Of a stretch of DNA of 64,000 nucleotides, positions 38,501 through 52,700 are shown piece by piece. The DNA comes from Cardiocondyla obscurior. Its lineage: Eukaryota > Arthropoda > Insecta > Hymenoptera > Formicidae. The notes below the pieces were generated by a model that saw only the letters and a list, made by a program, of their open reading frames with translations, was not told the origin of the DNA and ran no database searches. The stretch covers positions 9,169,308 through 9,233,307 of the forward strand of contig NC_091866.1 in NCBI RefSeq assembly GCF_019399895.1. The letters run 5' to 3'. Position 1 is the first letter of the stretch. Each line of letters opens with the position of its first letter. The position numbers were made by a program, and so were the translations under genes.

Positions 38501-41016
38501 CGGTCCTTTGACGCCACACTCGGACGATATAATCAAGGTTGATAAAACATTACTATCATTTATATCGCTAACGAAATTTAGGAAAAAGTGCAGTCAGTAT
38601 GGTTTTTTAAACTTAATTTTAAGATAGCATAATTACAGGAATATAAACTATAATATATATATATTTTTTTTTAAATATATGCATTTTTTTTTAGATAAAA
38701 TATGTATTCGTGAAAGTTTAGACTATTAAAATTAAACCTAATAATATGGATTTATGCGAAATAAATTATGAAAATCTTGACTGAAATGACATATTTTATA
38801 TTCTCGCCGACGACTCGAAAACCGCTCTCATACAGCCATGATTAGCATAGAAAAAGGGCTTATCTTACGTTCACCGTTTCACGGAGTAACTTTTACCGTT
38901 GGACACGGCGGATTTGTAAAGCTAAATTTAATTTGAAAAGCAGATTTATGTGCCACGCCGTGCGCTTCTTACGCCGAAACTGTTCCTCGTTTCTTAATTA
39001 CGTCTCCAGATCTGCTCTTGCCGTTTTACGATTCGCATTTATCAAGAGCCTCGTAAGATTCCAAGTGAAAATATACTGCCGAGAAACAAGAGGTGGGCGG
39101 AAGGGTGGCGAAGGAGGTGAGAGGGAGGTGAAAACTGCGCCGCCGTTTGTTAAGACGTTTAATTTTATATGGCTCCTACGAGCCGCCGCGAGCTCTCTGC
39201 GTTATTTATTTCCTCACGAGACACACTCTGTTGCGGCGATCAAGTAACAAAAACTCAAATACGGTCCCGAGCAAGCTCCGATTAATGTTTAATTACGACC
39301 GAATAGTTCTCAATCCTATCATTCCCAGGTGCTTTTTCTTTTTCTACTTTGGCGCTTAAGTCGGCGGAGCGTATCGAAAAGGGCGGATACAAAAAGCTCG
39401 AGCAATTCTTTTTTAAAGCAGTTTAAACTTTAAATTAACGAGCGATACGTATAATGGTGGAAACTTCTGCTTCTTATGCAATCGCAATGAAAAAGATACC
39501 TTCGTTAGTCGTCCAAAGAATGCCACTTTTTTTTTTCTTTTTTTTTTACGCATATTAATAATACAACACATTTCTGTTAAAAATACGCTTCTAATTAACA
39601 ACTCGTGATCATGTTGGCAATGGTTGAAAAAAAAAAAATTAATTAGGGAATGGTTAATGGTAATATTTAGTATATCCATGTAAAAAATAAGGCATTAAAT
39701 TAATATTAGCGTCAACGCGCCACCGCTTATCGCGCCCATTAGCTATAACCCGAAGAAGATACATTAAATACCCATTATAAAAGCTGTAGATTAACCGATA
39801 TTTCCGACGCCAAGCCCTCGACGACGGCACCGTAATCTGAACGTGGTTTAATTACTGCACCGTCAGCGATTGTCAAGGAGAAAGGATTGTACTAATCGGC
39901 ACTTCGATCGGCGCGAAGAGATGAACCTTCCACGCACCGAAATAAATCTACGGGACGTGCCTGCCGGATGACTTTCGACGAAATGACCGTCCCGTTGTGT
40001 TCCCGTGGTAGGGCGTCATTACGCGTACGCGCGGTCAATAACAACGGAACGAATTTTTCTTCCAGGCGTTATCGTTAACGGCAAAAAATAGAATGAAAAA
40101 TGGACGACTAATCTCCTTATCAGCCGCTAATAAACATCATTGTTCGCGTGACGGTTTTTACCGGGCTGCACGCATTCGTTCCAACCGTCATTTAGATAAA
40201 AACGTTTATTTTCGAAACGTTAGACAGAAACGATCATCAAGACAACGATCATCCTGATGCCTCCCTCTTAATCTACTTAGCTCTGGAGCCGCCGTATTGT
40301 AGTCATCTCGCAGAAGAACGACAATGCATTACGTTTCTTTTTTAGTTTTTCATCGTGGCCGTTCGCGACCTACTTGCGCCGCCGTTCGTTGCAGCCGATC
40401 TTACTCTCGTTGCATCTTATTTTTCGCGACTGTAATATGATTTTGTTCTTAATTCATAAATACGCCCGTGAGAAATAATCGTGGCACATGTGCGTGTAGT
40501 TTAACGTGTTCTCGGTCGGAGTGCAGAGAATAAAAAATTGAATGAAATAAAAAAAAAAGGAAGAAGAAAAAAGACGCGGAGACAGAGAGGTGGAGGGTGG
40601 TTTGATAGCATATAAAATTAAATCCATTACACGCAATCGCATTACACGCTTGCGCACGGTCGCGGATTAACAATAAAATCTCTGGTGAGCTTTCAGTTTC
40701 CACCATCGCGCGCGAACGGTGTTGCGACGGGTGAATTAAAAGAAAAATCAAGCTCAAATATTCATTAATATCCTCGTTCACTCGTTTCTAGAATCCTACC
40801 AAATAAATTATTAAACACATGCACATGGCAAATGTTATTAAAATGGAACGATTTATTGCGACATATAATATTTCGTACGTGAATGATAATAAATCATCAT
40901 TTATTACGGCATATTTGTCGTTCATCAATTTTCTTCGTGATTGCTACTGTAAACACGTAGTATTTCTCTAATCATTTTTACGAACATTAGTTATTAACGA
41001 CAGATATTTTTCTAGA

Positions 41017-41040
41017 TTTTTTTTTTTTTTTTTTTTTTTT
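41017..41040. repeat. Poly-T tract, 24 bases
   Basis: Uninterrupted T homopolymer in AT-rich non-coding DNA. It could be the reversed tail of an old retroposed copy, but no body was recognised. Confidence 0.9.
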
Positions 41041-44000
41041 ATTTAATATATGTTTTCGCGCACTCTTTAAATCGTACTCATTTTAAATGCATCAAATGTA
41101 TAAAAGTTAAATAAATAAAAAAAAATTGCTTTTAGAAAATAACTTACAAAGAGTCGCTATCTTTTCTACGTAAGGAAAGATCGGAAGACGTTCCGTTAAG
41201 AAAGGAATCCGTAAAGTAACACGTAGCTCTACGCGTGACATCGGTCTTTCGAAAGTACAGCGCATATCCGACTTATCTTCATTCCTGCAGTGTGCCTCAC
41301 CCTTGGCCGTCCATTTATCCCGAGCATGTATCCGCTTCACCCGCGATCCGGATTTCACTCTCCGGAGCCACTTCGACTTTGCTCTACAGAGTATCAAGGC
41401 GCTTTTTCAACCGTCGCGTGAATTATTCGCTACTCGATATCTCATCCCCGCGCTCTTTTACCCTTCAGCTCGTCGGGTTACTTCCGGTGGGAACTCATCA
41501 GACGTTCTGGCGTAGATTAAATTCACGCAAGTATCGGGGGCCGCTACGAGAGAACGAGCGCAGGTAACTTTCATTAAAGCTCCTTTCCGACGCGGCTAAT
41601 CGCATTTGCGGGTGTACCCCACTTTTGCCCTATCCAGAAATTCTGGAAAACTCAGGGACATCGCTGTCTGTACCGGACATACTATCGCTATACAATCTCC
41701 ATAATTTAATTAACGTTATTAGTAATGTAAAGCTTTAATCGTAATCTATTTAAGAAAAGCCACGTTAAGATCAAATCAGATTTATCGTTTCCGCTTTTCC
41801 GCGATGTTAATCGTCCGAAAAATCCCTGTCATTCCTTAGCCGTTATTATCCGCATAACTGTTATTAAATATTTCAAGTGTGCGCAATTAATTTTCTCTCG
41901 GTACTTATTTATTCCCGCCCGCAATATTTTATAAACTATGTGCGAATTATCGATACGAGTGTTTGCACTCCTCGATGCTATTTGAACTGTGGTTGTTCCG
42001 TGGAGAAGAAGCATTCTCCCAGCTATTTATCAGCACCAGCAGCTTGCTCTGGCAACATTTACGACCCTCTTAATCCGCGGTTCCATTAACGCGCGGCATA
42101 CGCCGTGGCGAAGTGTGGTGCATTAGGTTGAAGTCAACCATAAAACTCTGTGGAGACGTTTAACATCCATTGTTTTAGGTTTTAAGTTACACGTGGCGAG
42201 CTCGCTCGCTAGGTATTTGCCGCGCCACTAATTAAAGTCGTCGTTAAGAGTCATTACGTAGTCCCGCTACGTTTTCTTTCATAACAACCCTAACGGCGCA
42301 TCGATAAACTGAAAGAGTACGTTTAATTAGTCGTTTCTACAATTTGATTACAGCAGTAATAAACTTCACAAAGAGAAACGCGTTAATTTAAAGTCATAAA
42401 GTCGCAGTAGGCTTACATCGTAGTTAACTTCGCACTCAGCGACAATTATTGTTAAAAAAAAAAAAATACGTCAAGTTATGTAATTATACTACAATTTATC
42501 AAGATATTTCAATAAAAAATATTAAAAAGCGAAGCTATAAAATATCAAGTAAGAAATATATTTCAAGTGCAATATTATACTTTGCTTTTTCTTTAATACC
42601 CTTTTCTTGTGCGCTACTGAGCGAGTACAATAGGTTTTCTTTAATTCAATACGCGACTCAGGTTCTTTGACCGAATAAATATTTTTATTTGGTACACACA
42701 CGGTGGCTTTTTTCGATTCTTTTTCTTTTTATCGTCTTGAGTGTCACTCGAAAGAAGCAATTTGATAAATGGCACTACATTATTCGATGGCCGTGACTAT
42801 TAAATTGATTGTACACTTTCAAATATTATTTTGCGTCGTCCGATATAACGTATATAACAAAAAACAATATTTGTAAGTATAAATAAAAGGCAAAACCATC
42901 CATAAATAAAGCTAACTAAAGAGGAGCTATCCATTTTCATCGTGCGGATTTTTAATACAACCTTTAATTAATATCTTATGAGTACTGCTTGCAACGATAT
43001 AGATTCGCGATAAAATAATCCAGAGACACCATTATAAACCGAGGTCAATGATTGATCATCGAACCAATTTGAATCGAGCTAGCGACTCGACCAATGGGTC
43101 ATAATTATCCGGAGATTCGCGTAATTGGCCTGACCGCTGCAATCATGTTGTCCTACGCGAGTCCGGCTGTAATTTAAAGTAATGCGATCTAGCTCGTAAT
43201 CAACATTTCCCATTAAAACACCTCGTACGTCAGTAACGCATTCGGGCCAATGTAACGAGCTCTCTGTGGTTTTAAGCTGTCTAATTAATTAATTACCAAT
43301 ACATAGTAGAACGCTCGCGAAAGAAGATGTAAAACCTGCGCGTTACCTAGCTGCAATAAAAACGCGACGTAAACGAGTGAAAGAGCGTTTGCACTGAATT
43401 AGAGATTTCCGTGGACCTGAAATTTAAGTAACACACAATATACCTAGATTCGAATAAAACTGCCCCAAGCGATTGCCGTAGCCCGTGTGGATTTAAGCAG
43501 CTGCATCAGAAACCGCTGGTTCCCTCTGAATTCTTCATGACGCTTTAGTGCACTTGTACACCAAAGGTCATTACGGCGATACTGAAATAGCGGTCCGTCG
43601 ACACTTTCTATTCTTATCACGCGTTCGCATTATTTCACCGAGTCCCCTCGAACAAAAGACTATTTTTATTTCATTAAATTTAATAAAATTATAAATCACA
43701 GCGATGAATAAATGTTCATTTTTAACAAAATTCGCCGTTTCCGTTTTACACCTTTGTCCCGAGGTTTATTCTTATCGGCTTGCATTTTATCGCGCATTAA
43801 AGCCTATTTATAGTGATAACAGATACAACAGTGAAAATAGGTTGCTTTAAAGCATCGAGGAAAAACTGCTCTATGCGATAATTTTATTATCACCTCCGGT
43901 GATAAAAGTAATAATCAGGAGCGAGGGTGGGAGCAATTTGTCGCCACGGAGCCCGCCCCCGCCGTCTACTTCATGTTATTCTCGAGTAATAAATTTAATC

Positions 44001-46862
44001 TGCAATTTTGTCATTACATCGTGAGCTCGTTAACGGTTACGTAAGGATAATGTTTTCCGGGACAACCCGCCAGAGACTGTCTCGACGCATCGACGAAGCG
44101 TTACATGCCGTTATTGCGAACTTGTTCGATATTCCATTACGTGCCAACTATCGGGCCGACTTCTCCCGGGTGTACGTCCATGTATTTCTGAAAACTCGTT
44201 TACAGTTACTTACGACGATGGATGAGTCGCGCGCTCAAGGCAGAACGCTATCCATACGTATTCCTATAAACGTATTTCACACGGAAGAAATAAAAACGAA
44301 CGAGATCGAACGTCGACAATGTTTGCGCTCTTACCTTTTCAGTAGTATAAGGATACCGCTGACGAGACGAGATCGTCTATCACGCGACAATCGGGCGTAC
44401 AAAATTATTTATAAATTATTATAAATGGTGTTTCAAAATTACCTTTGTTTGATATATTCCCGAATAATCGAAATGAAAAGCATTTGATAAGACGTACATT
44501 ATGTGTTCTGTTAAATAGTAATTATATGTACGTAGGTACGTACATAATAATAATTAAATATTAGTAAATTTAAATTCTTTAATCAACGACCGACAAAATT
44601 AATTTAATAAAACAAAATTAAAACAGCTATTAAATTAATATATAATATTTTTCAGCTCTAAATTAATGTTTGTAATGTAACAATTATTAAATCAATTTGC
44701 TCTCAGTAAATTACTGAAAAGATAGGGCAGACATATTTCATCTCTGGAAGTAGACGTGCACTGCTCCTCTAACGTTTTTGATCAATCAAAAGCCCAGATA
44801 GCTCAGCACGAGTATATCGTTGACCTCTCGGGGCTTCACGTCGCGACAGTGAGATCATCTTAAAAGACGAACCTCGGAAGTAGTTTCTTCGAAGACGGGC
44901 ACGTAGCGGAGTACTTTTTAGAGCGATGTCTGTCTCGACTTACGTACTAACGCCGTAAGCTAGCAAAATTCGTACAATAATCTTTTCCGCGGTAAGCTTT
45001 TTAAAATAGCAATTATAAAATATTAAATTATCTCACGATATATTACCCGGCTTATCTCCATGTTGCGGCATAATGTCAGTCCGCTTTTCCTCGCGAATAT
45101 CGAAATATTACATTAAATATACAATTACACGCGTCATCGGACGCCACGTGTTACGCAAAGAAGACTCCCGAGACAAGAACACGTAGAACGTCGATTTTCC
45201 AATCGATGAATCATTCATGCCAAGATCTGGTAACGCGGCGCATTTAAAATTCTCATGCTCGATCCGTCCGCGTTCCCGATATAATTCCCTTCTTCCTGTG
45301 ACCTCGTCTCCCCGCGGTTCTATCTACCCTTCCCGGTGCGGGCATACTTGCGCGCGTGCATACGTTGCAGATAAGAACGATTATAAGGTCGCTCATTACC
45401 ATTTTCCCTCGCGCCGGGGGTGGCCGTTTATGCCGAGAGAATAATAGTGCAATCAAAGTCACCGACAGGCGGATCTTATCGGCGCACGAGGAGCATTTAA
45501 ACCGTACCCCCGTTGTTTTCGCGGAACGCATTCGCACCTGGATGGCCGCCGATTCGCGAATTAATCCTTATCTGATGCGCGCTTGGTCGGCGATTTCGAG
45601 CCCGCGACGCCCGGGCGAAGTCGATATCGTGACATCGGAACTGTCACCCCGTCATCGATACGGAAATCAGTTTGCAACGGAAACCTCGCGTGCGTTACTA
45701 AGCCCTATATTTAAATGACCACCGTCGTATTAAAACGCAGTGACGGAATTTTAATTCACCGCGATAATGTCCGCGATAAATAATAGCCGCTAAATTTGTG
45801 TCGCGATTGATGGCACGTAAAACTTTCTTTTTAAAAAAAAAAAGAGAAAAAAAAAAGAGAATAAATTACTGATCGAAACGACGTGCGTTTACTCGAGGAA
45901 TTATCGCGAACAGACGCTGCGGAAAACGAGCTGGACAATCACGCGATTTCTTGCACGGAAACGAAGCTATTTAGCAGACCGTAAAAAAAGTCGAACAGTA
46001 AAAGTCGAACTGAAGTGTTGAAACACCTTCGCACGAATTGGCGGCATCGTGAAAAAGGGCAAAAACGACGCAAAGCTACTTATAACAAAGAAAAAACAAA
46101 AAAAAAAAAAAAAAAAGAGGAGAGATGAACGCAAAAACAATCAACAAGAAATAAACGAGGAAAACGACGAGAGATACGTTTCAGAGAGTTGCAACGTGAG
46201 TTAGAAACAAGATGCAGCGAGTCGGGCGATCAAAAGGGCGAAAATCCTCAGCGTTGGGTTTTCGCCACGATAGACAGCGATAAGCGTTATTCTAGTTAAA
46301 GCCGACTAACTTGCCTAGAGGCAATTACCTGAGTGTTTGCGAGATGCGCCTGTCTCGATACCCTAACTATATGTTCGCGCGAATGCGGGCGAAAGGCAAT
46401 GAGATAGATCGCGCTGAGTAATCAAAGGCGATCCGTCATCATCAGGAACGTTCGGGGAAAGGGAAGCAGGGTGGATGCGACCGCGATGCATCGTTGGTAC
46501 CTTTACCTTGGTCGTATCGTTCGCGTTAACCGCGCGCATATCACCACGGACTGAGCGAAGGGTCCTTATCACCTTTCGTATACGCTCGCCTGGTAGATAA
46601 GAGCTGGCCCGTATACACATATATGTTATACCGTGATAATCTGACGCATGCTCTTGTGGGATAGCTTGAATGCATAGTTGTAATTTCGCAGGGTGTGGAC
46701 GAAAATACCATTCGTGCCGTGAAGCTAAAAGACGACGTAAATATTGTTCAGCAAGTCGCATACGTATAATATGCCAAAATGTTTTACCAAATAGTTTATA
46801 TATAATTCGTAAAGACTAAATTCATAAAAAATCCGCATTACGCGTGCTGGTTCATTTTAAGA

Positions 46863-46892
46863 ACGCATCAATATCTCGATATATTGATGCGT
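46863..46892. repeat. Perfect 12-bp inverted repeat followed by a T-run
   Basis: Arms acgcatcaatat and atattgatgcgt enclose a 6-base loop, and a run of T begins two bases after the second arm's closing ct-a. It would fold as a stable hairpin. No transcript ending here is known. Confidence 0.6.
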
Positions 46893-47671
46893 CTATTTTT
46901 TTTTTTTTTTATAGAACGTGTGAACAATGTAGAAACTGGAGCGCGAGATAAAGAAAAATCAGGCTGACGCTCGGGGTTGGCACATCTCCTATAAAAACGA
47001 CGCGGGGACGTCGGGATGAATTAACAATCGACGTGTGGAAGAGTAGTGGTAGGAAGCTACTTAGTGTTATTCGTCGAGCATCGAGCAGCAATCAGTCGCG
47101 GATCAGGGCCGGTTCTTTTCCCGGTCGCATGTCTTCATTACCCGCGCGCCGGGTGAAAACCGTGAGAAAATGGAAGAGGCGGTAGCTCCGAGGCACATCG
47201 AGAGGAGGAGTCGTCACGTAAACGCGGACGCGTGATCGGACTCGCGAAACGAGCCGTGCAACCCGACAGAATCCATTCGCGACGCGATCGGCATCGGCAC
47301 GGATGCAAAACGTTACGGGCGATCCGTTTGTCCTGTGCCCCTGCGAAAATACGATCCATTCACCCGGTCGTTACGAACACGGTAGGTCGACGCTCGTTAA
47401 AATCTCGAACGATTCCTCGGGACCCGAAAGGAGCTCGTGGGAGGCTGGGATGAGTGACGACACCGTTCCAGAGAATCGTTCTCGTCGGGAAACTATTTTC
47501 GCGATTATCCGTGCATGTCGGGCTACCGTTGCCGTTCTTATCCGTCTCAGACGTCTTACACAAGATCAAAGTCTAACGTCGCCCAACGTGACTGCTCACC
47601 ACCGAATTTCTGTATTTTCTTCACCGTCGTAGAAATGATTCGTTTAAAGCGAATGTTACAGTTGAGTCTAA

Positions 47672-47697
<26 letters not shown>
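47672..47697. repeat. Poly-T tract, 26 bases
   Basis: Uninterrupted T homopolymer just after a CpG-rich block (about 47100-47640). Frames running through it are not credible as genes. Confidence 0.9.
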
Positions 47698-47705
<8 letters not shown>

Positions 47706-48832
47706 ATCGAAATTAATGGATCTTGTGGTCCTTATAACAGTTTGAACCCCGTGAGGTATCAATTTCTCTTCGGTATAAATTTATCTGACGGAACGAAATT
47801 CTACTAATGACTCGCGTGGCAGTTCAATACGAGCGAGAAAAACGTCGCAATCGTCGATGCGCAGGATGCACGTAATTGAATGCTTAAGTCACAAGACGGA
47901 GCCAATTTAAATGCATTAGAGTTTAGAAACTTTCTTATTAGCCAGCGCATTTGTGATCGGATTCGGAGTGCCATTTGTATTCTGAATATTTCATATCACG
48001 TTCGTCAACCGCACAGAATAATGGGCGTTAATTCATTAATTTTTTTTTTAGCCGTAACTTCGGAAATGTTTCTTTTATAATGGCTACAGAGTAAAGGGGA
48101 GAGAAAAAATCATTTCGAAGGAGAAGGACGTAGAAATATGGGCGTCTTGTATTTTTTTGTATTATTGTCGACACTTGTTGCCGCGGTGCTATCTGTCTAG
48201 ACTTAAATCGTTGCCTATCAGCGTGAGGCACCCTCTGCTTGCCTCGAAATAAATTTTGCCACGCATGAAGCCACGGAAAATTTATCTCTTAAGGGGAAAC
48301 GATGACGCGAGAGAGGGAGATCAGTTGGTCACCCAAATAGGCCACGTAATAGGGGTTAAACAAAATGAAATATCATTTATCTTCCATATTGAAACGAGAA
48401 CTGTTACGCTGTATTATTAAGTCGGTTAATAAAAATATTATATATACAGCGGCTTATCGCAAACGTCGTTGTATATGTGCATCCGTGTTTTAAATACGCA
48501 TACTCTGTCGTAAAAGAATTTTTTTACGATTTGTCATATTTCCTATAAAGATCAAAGATTGCGACCGATTGGTCGCGCTTGCCGCTTGAACTATCTCGCA
48601 AAAGTGTCACATGATTGCCGGATATTAAATATCAACGATATCGTTTGCCACAAAGAAATATTTAACATATTTATTATTCTCGCGGTATATTTTTTCTATT
48701 TCAAGCGACTAATTAATATTATATCTTCTACTAATTGTAATGCAGTAACAATGTACAAAACGTATATATTATGTTTCCAACTCACGAGATAAATCGTCAA
48801 TTTAACAATAACTCGAGCTCGCATCCGGATTA

Positions 48833-49031
48833 AAGCTTTTATTTTCGACGCACTGCGAGTTTTCTGGACGTAAAACGATATCACCTCACGTATCGTATTG
48901 AAGCTACATTTTTCGACTTGAGCTTACGTCAATAACACCTGGGATGAAGCTTTTATTCGCAACGCATTGCGAATTTTTTGAACGTAAAACGATATTGCCC
49001 TCGCGTATCGGATTAAAGCTGCATTTTTTTA
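48833..49031. repeat. Tandem direct repeat, about 114-bp period, two copies
   Basis: Copy 1 (48833-48915) and copy 2 (48947-49031) share gaagcttttatt/aaagcttttatt, cgacgcactgcgagtttt/caacgcattgcgaatttt, acgtaaaacgatat, cgtatcg-att-aagct and catttttt. No gene is associated. Confidence 0.75.
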
Positions 49032-49730
49032 CGATCCACGGCCAGTGATCGACTGTCAGTGATCAAAGTACGATCGACTAATCAAGAATTTATATATGTT
49101 GGATCGAACGCCTCGCGACGATTACAACGTTCATCGATCATTGACCGTCAATCGTCCATTTCGATGACAACAAAGATATGCACGCGGTGTAACATTACAA
49201 TCTATACACCCTTTCGCCAGCGTTGACTTCAAACCGCTGAATCTGAATTCGTGCGGATATCAACTGGTACGGAACGTCGCGACGATTTCATCCCGCTCAC
49301 GTAGCCGCCCGCTCTCGCAATGCAAACCCGCTTTGATATAACGACCGTATTTCCAGCCGATATACAAAGGAGCATCTGAATCCCTCTTTGCCCAACGCAC
49401 ACCGCGAGCGAATATAATGTAACACGAAACTCAACGTCCAGTCGAAGGCTGCCCGATCGGTATCCCTTGTTGACGACGCGCGAGATCCGTCACGATGCTT
49501 CCAACAGACGAATAGCAATTTCAAACACCGTATTTTTATCTGCATTCTCAAATCCGTAGGAAATTGCAATAACTTCGCGATTCGCAACCAAGACTATGTA
49601 TCTATCAAATAGCAGGAAACGGTCCCTTTTATTACCAAACAAAACTGTTGAGGCAGTCCAGCTGACAAAAATTCACAGTTACGCTCAAACTACATTACTT
49701 TTTTTTTTAATTACATCAATGTAAGGACGC

Positions 49731-49759
49731 AAAAAAAAAAAAAAATATATATATATATA
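49731..49759. repeat. Poly-A plus (AT)n tract
   Basis: Fifteen A followed by about seven TA units. Simple repeat only. Confidence 0.9.
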
Positions 49760-52700
49760 ATACAGAGTTTACGCAACGTGAAAATAAACTTTGAAACACC
49801 GAAACGACGTCATTGTCATAATTGTAATGCTGCGGGATAGACTATGAAAGCGCATTATGTAAATACACGCCGAGCCGAAGTAATTCATTTTGCGTGAATT
49901 TGACAATATTCGTGCGTCTCTCGACGCTTCGGGTGTGTGGCGTGCGTGAGAACGATAGATTCAATTACTTCCTTTCCGGATGCGGCGGCGGGACATGCAA
50001 ATGAAAACGATCGTCCGCGACGATCGGGTGCTGAAAAATTCGATCGGCTGACACGCGACCAAGGTGAATATCGTTACGCGGCCGATGTTGCGCGATATAC
50101 CGTGTGTTGACAGAAACGGCTTGCTCGAATCCGGGGGTTGAACGATATGTAACGAGCGTCGCAGCCGGAACGTCGAGTCACGCAGTGTGAACGAAGGTAA
50201 CGTGCCACCGGAGCATTTACATGCAAACGACGACGACGCCTTTTTCTTCTTCGCGTCTAACGCGGAGGGTGACGATCCTTTCGGGATTATACGGGTGGAA
50301 TAATAATGCGTGGATGGTTGGACAGTTGAATAAAAATGCTAACGCATTCGCTCACTTATTTTTTACCTCGTCGCTACAATGCATCGTGATTTAGATGCAA
50401 TTGCGGAAACGGCCGGGGATCCCGATGGGCGAGAGAGGGCCAACTTGTGCTTTATGTAAATTCGGCATCTTCGTGTAAATTCGAGCAAACTCCCCGTCGT
50501 GCCGTATGATATATTCGAGCGCTATCGTTATGCGGTAGGTACATCGTGCCTGGTACAAGTACCTGTATGCCCGGACACGCGCCACTCGAAAATGCAAAGG
50601 GGATTTAATTATTCCTCCGTGTTGTAAGAGCGCTCACGCGAACGAAAGGTCGAACCTTATCGCCGTCGGAGTCGTAGAAATGAGAATAAAACTGCGAGAC
50701 GCAGAGAAAATCCCAGAAAAGCTCGGACGAAATGACTATTCATTTCAGATCGATGCTCAAAAGCAATTTACAATGCGCCGCGACCGAACCAGTGTGACGG
50801 CGAAACAAAGCAATCCCTCAGATATCGTGACGCGAAATATCTGTAACCGGTATACAGCTACAAGCTAATAAACGTCCGATTTGATCTTTACTCTTTGCTA
50901 TCGCATTCGGTTGCGATTTCAATCGTGCTGAGGTTGATGTTACGTTGCTACGCGCACGTAGAACGATGAAAATATTTTTCATTAATTTTTAATTTTGCTA
51001 AACATTACCTGTTCTAGATTAATAATCACCAATATTCCTACCTGCGCGCTGCAAACTTCAAAATTGGTTGAAAATTGCAAGTGCCCATTTTCGCAGCAGA
51101 CACATTATATAATATAAGTGTCCCGAGTGTAACAAATTTGTTATTAAACTTTTCGAAGTTTTAATTAAAATATTTAACGCCGATGGCGAAGGATAATTTG
51201 TTTCTCGACAAAGCGCTGCCGAATGACTGTTACATAAAATAAAACGCGATCAAATATCCCGCACGATTTCACGGACAGTGTGTTTTGAGGAAGACCGAAA
51301 TGGAAGCCGTAATACACCGAGAATTTTACGAGGACGGCGGGATCGATAGAGAAAATAAAAGGGTGGGTGGGAAATAAAAGGGTAAGAAAACCGCGGTGAA
51401 CCGTGCGGTAAACGAGACAGTTACACGGTACGGGTGGAATAGAGAAAAGCGGCGGAATCCAGGTAGAATCCGCGTTTTTCCGGTATTTATTGTTTTCGAT
51501 GTTCAACAGCGCGCGGCACGGCGATTCGATTATGCGGAGATCATAAAAAGGAATTATAGTATCGGGATATAAAAGAGTATGTTCGCGCCGAATAAAAAAT
51601 CACCTATCGCTCTCGCGCGATAGAGAGAACTCGTTCCGCGGATTATTAATGGGCCGCGATCTCATTACCCTGACGCCCGGCACATATGTCGGCGCTCATT
51701 TCGATATAAAGCGAGAGGAGGAATAAAAAACACAATTAAACCAGCTTTCATCGCGACAAATGGATAATATGCGGGATGAATAATACTCGTGCACGTCTCA
51801 TTGTAACACTTGAATTTTTTCTTTGCCGCGCTTTTTACCGGCGCCAAATTAAAAATCCCACTCGTGCGTAACTTCTTCTTGCATTGCGTCGCGCGCCGGC
51901 TTCGCGGGACCGCAATAAATGCCGCTTGACATTATACACCGCTCGCATTTGCGATTCCGGCCGCGTCGCGATTTACTTAGCTGATTTACAAATGTGTTTT
52001 ACTAATTGCTGCTCCGTGTTGCGTGGCCGCAATATTTACGTGCGGACTCACGCGTGTGCTCATAGTAAGTTTGTTTACAGGACGGTACGTGCCAAATTTA
52101 TCTCATAGGGAAAACAGCGTATCACTCACATATTAATATAATACAATATGCTATGCGCATAGGTGAAAACTGTTCTATACTTAAGTTATTAAAATATCTT
52201 TAGCAATTAATTATTTTTATCGTCAAACAAAAAAAAAAATGGTAAATTGTCGCATGATATTCATATAATATTTGATCCTTAATTACGTCAACATGTGCAG
52301 CATTTTTTACTTAATTGATGTCACTCAAATTAGCTAAGTAATGTCGAGCAGTTCATTGCCTTTTTCAGGGATCGGTATAAAAAAAATTTAAAAAAAAGAA
52401 AAAAACAAAAAAAAAGGAACGGTAGATCGATGGAGTTGCACACTCATGTCGCTCATGCGCGGCAATATTTCTCGGGTTCAACGACGTCGGCATGCTTGCC
52501 AGCATATCCGATGCGATCGCTTATAAACACATTCGCGACGCTATTAATCACACGAGCCGACGGACGCGCTAATTGAATGGATCGCCGCCGTTCATTCGAT
52601 TAATCTAGCAATCGCTAATATGTAATAACTAACAAACGCATTTGAATTCGCACTCGCGGAAACCGCTGTACGAGGATTAACCGCTCGCAGCGAGCCCGTC

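Larger units (their letters stand above)
35543..48832. other. No gene recognised
   Basis: Alternating AT-rich and CpG-rich DNA with homopolymers. The longest frames (44008-44424 on +, 138 codons; 46363-46761 on -, 132 codons) have no recognisable domain. A TAATTA-rich stretch at about 43040-43310 has the look of conserved regulatory DNA. A near-palindrome tatgtacgta/tacgtacata lies at 44524-44545. Confidence 0.5.

Noticed and set aside
44008..44424. 138-codon + strand frame
   Set aside because: It starts at a TTG, the first ATG is at 44050, and it has no recognisable family, promoter or splice context.
46363..46761. 132-codon - strand frame
   Set aside because: No domain, no compositional sign of a real gene, and no splice partner.
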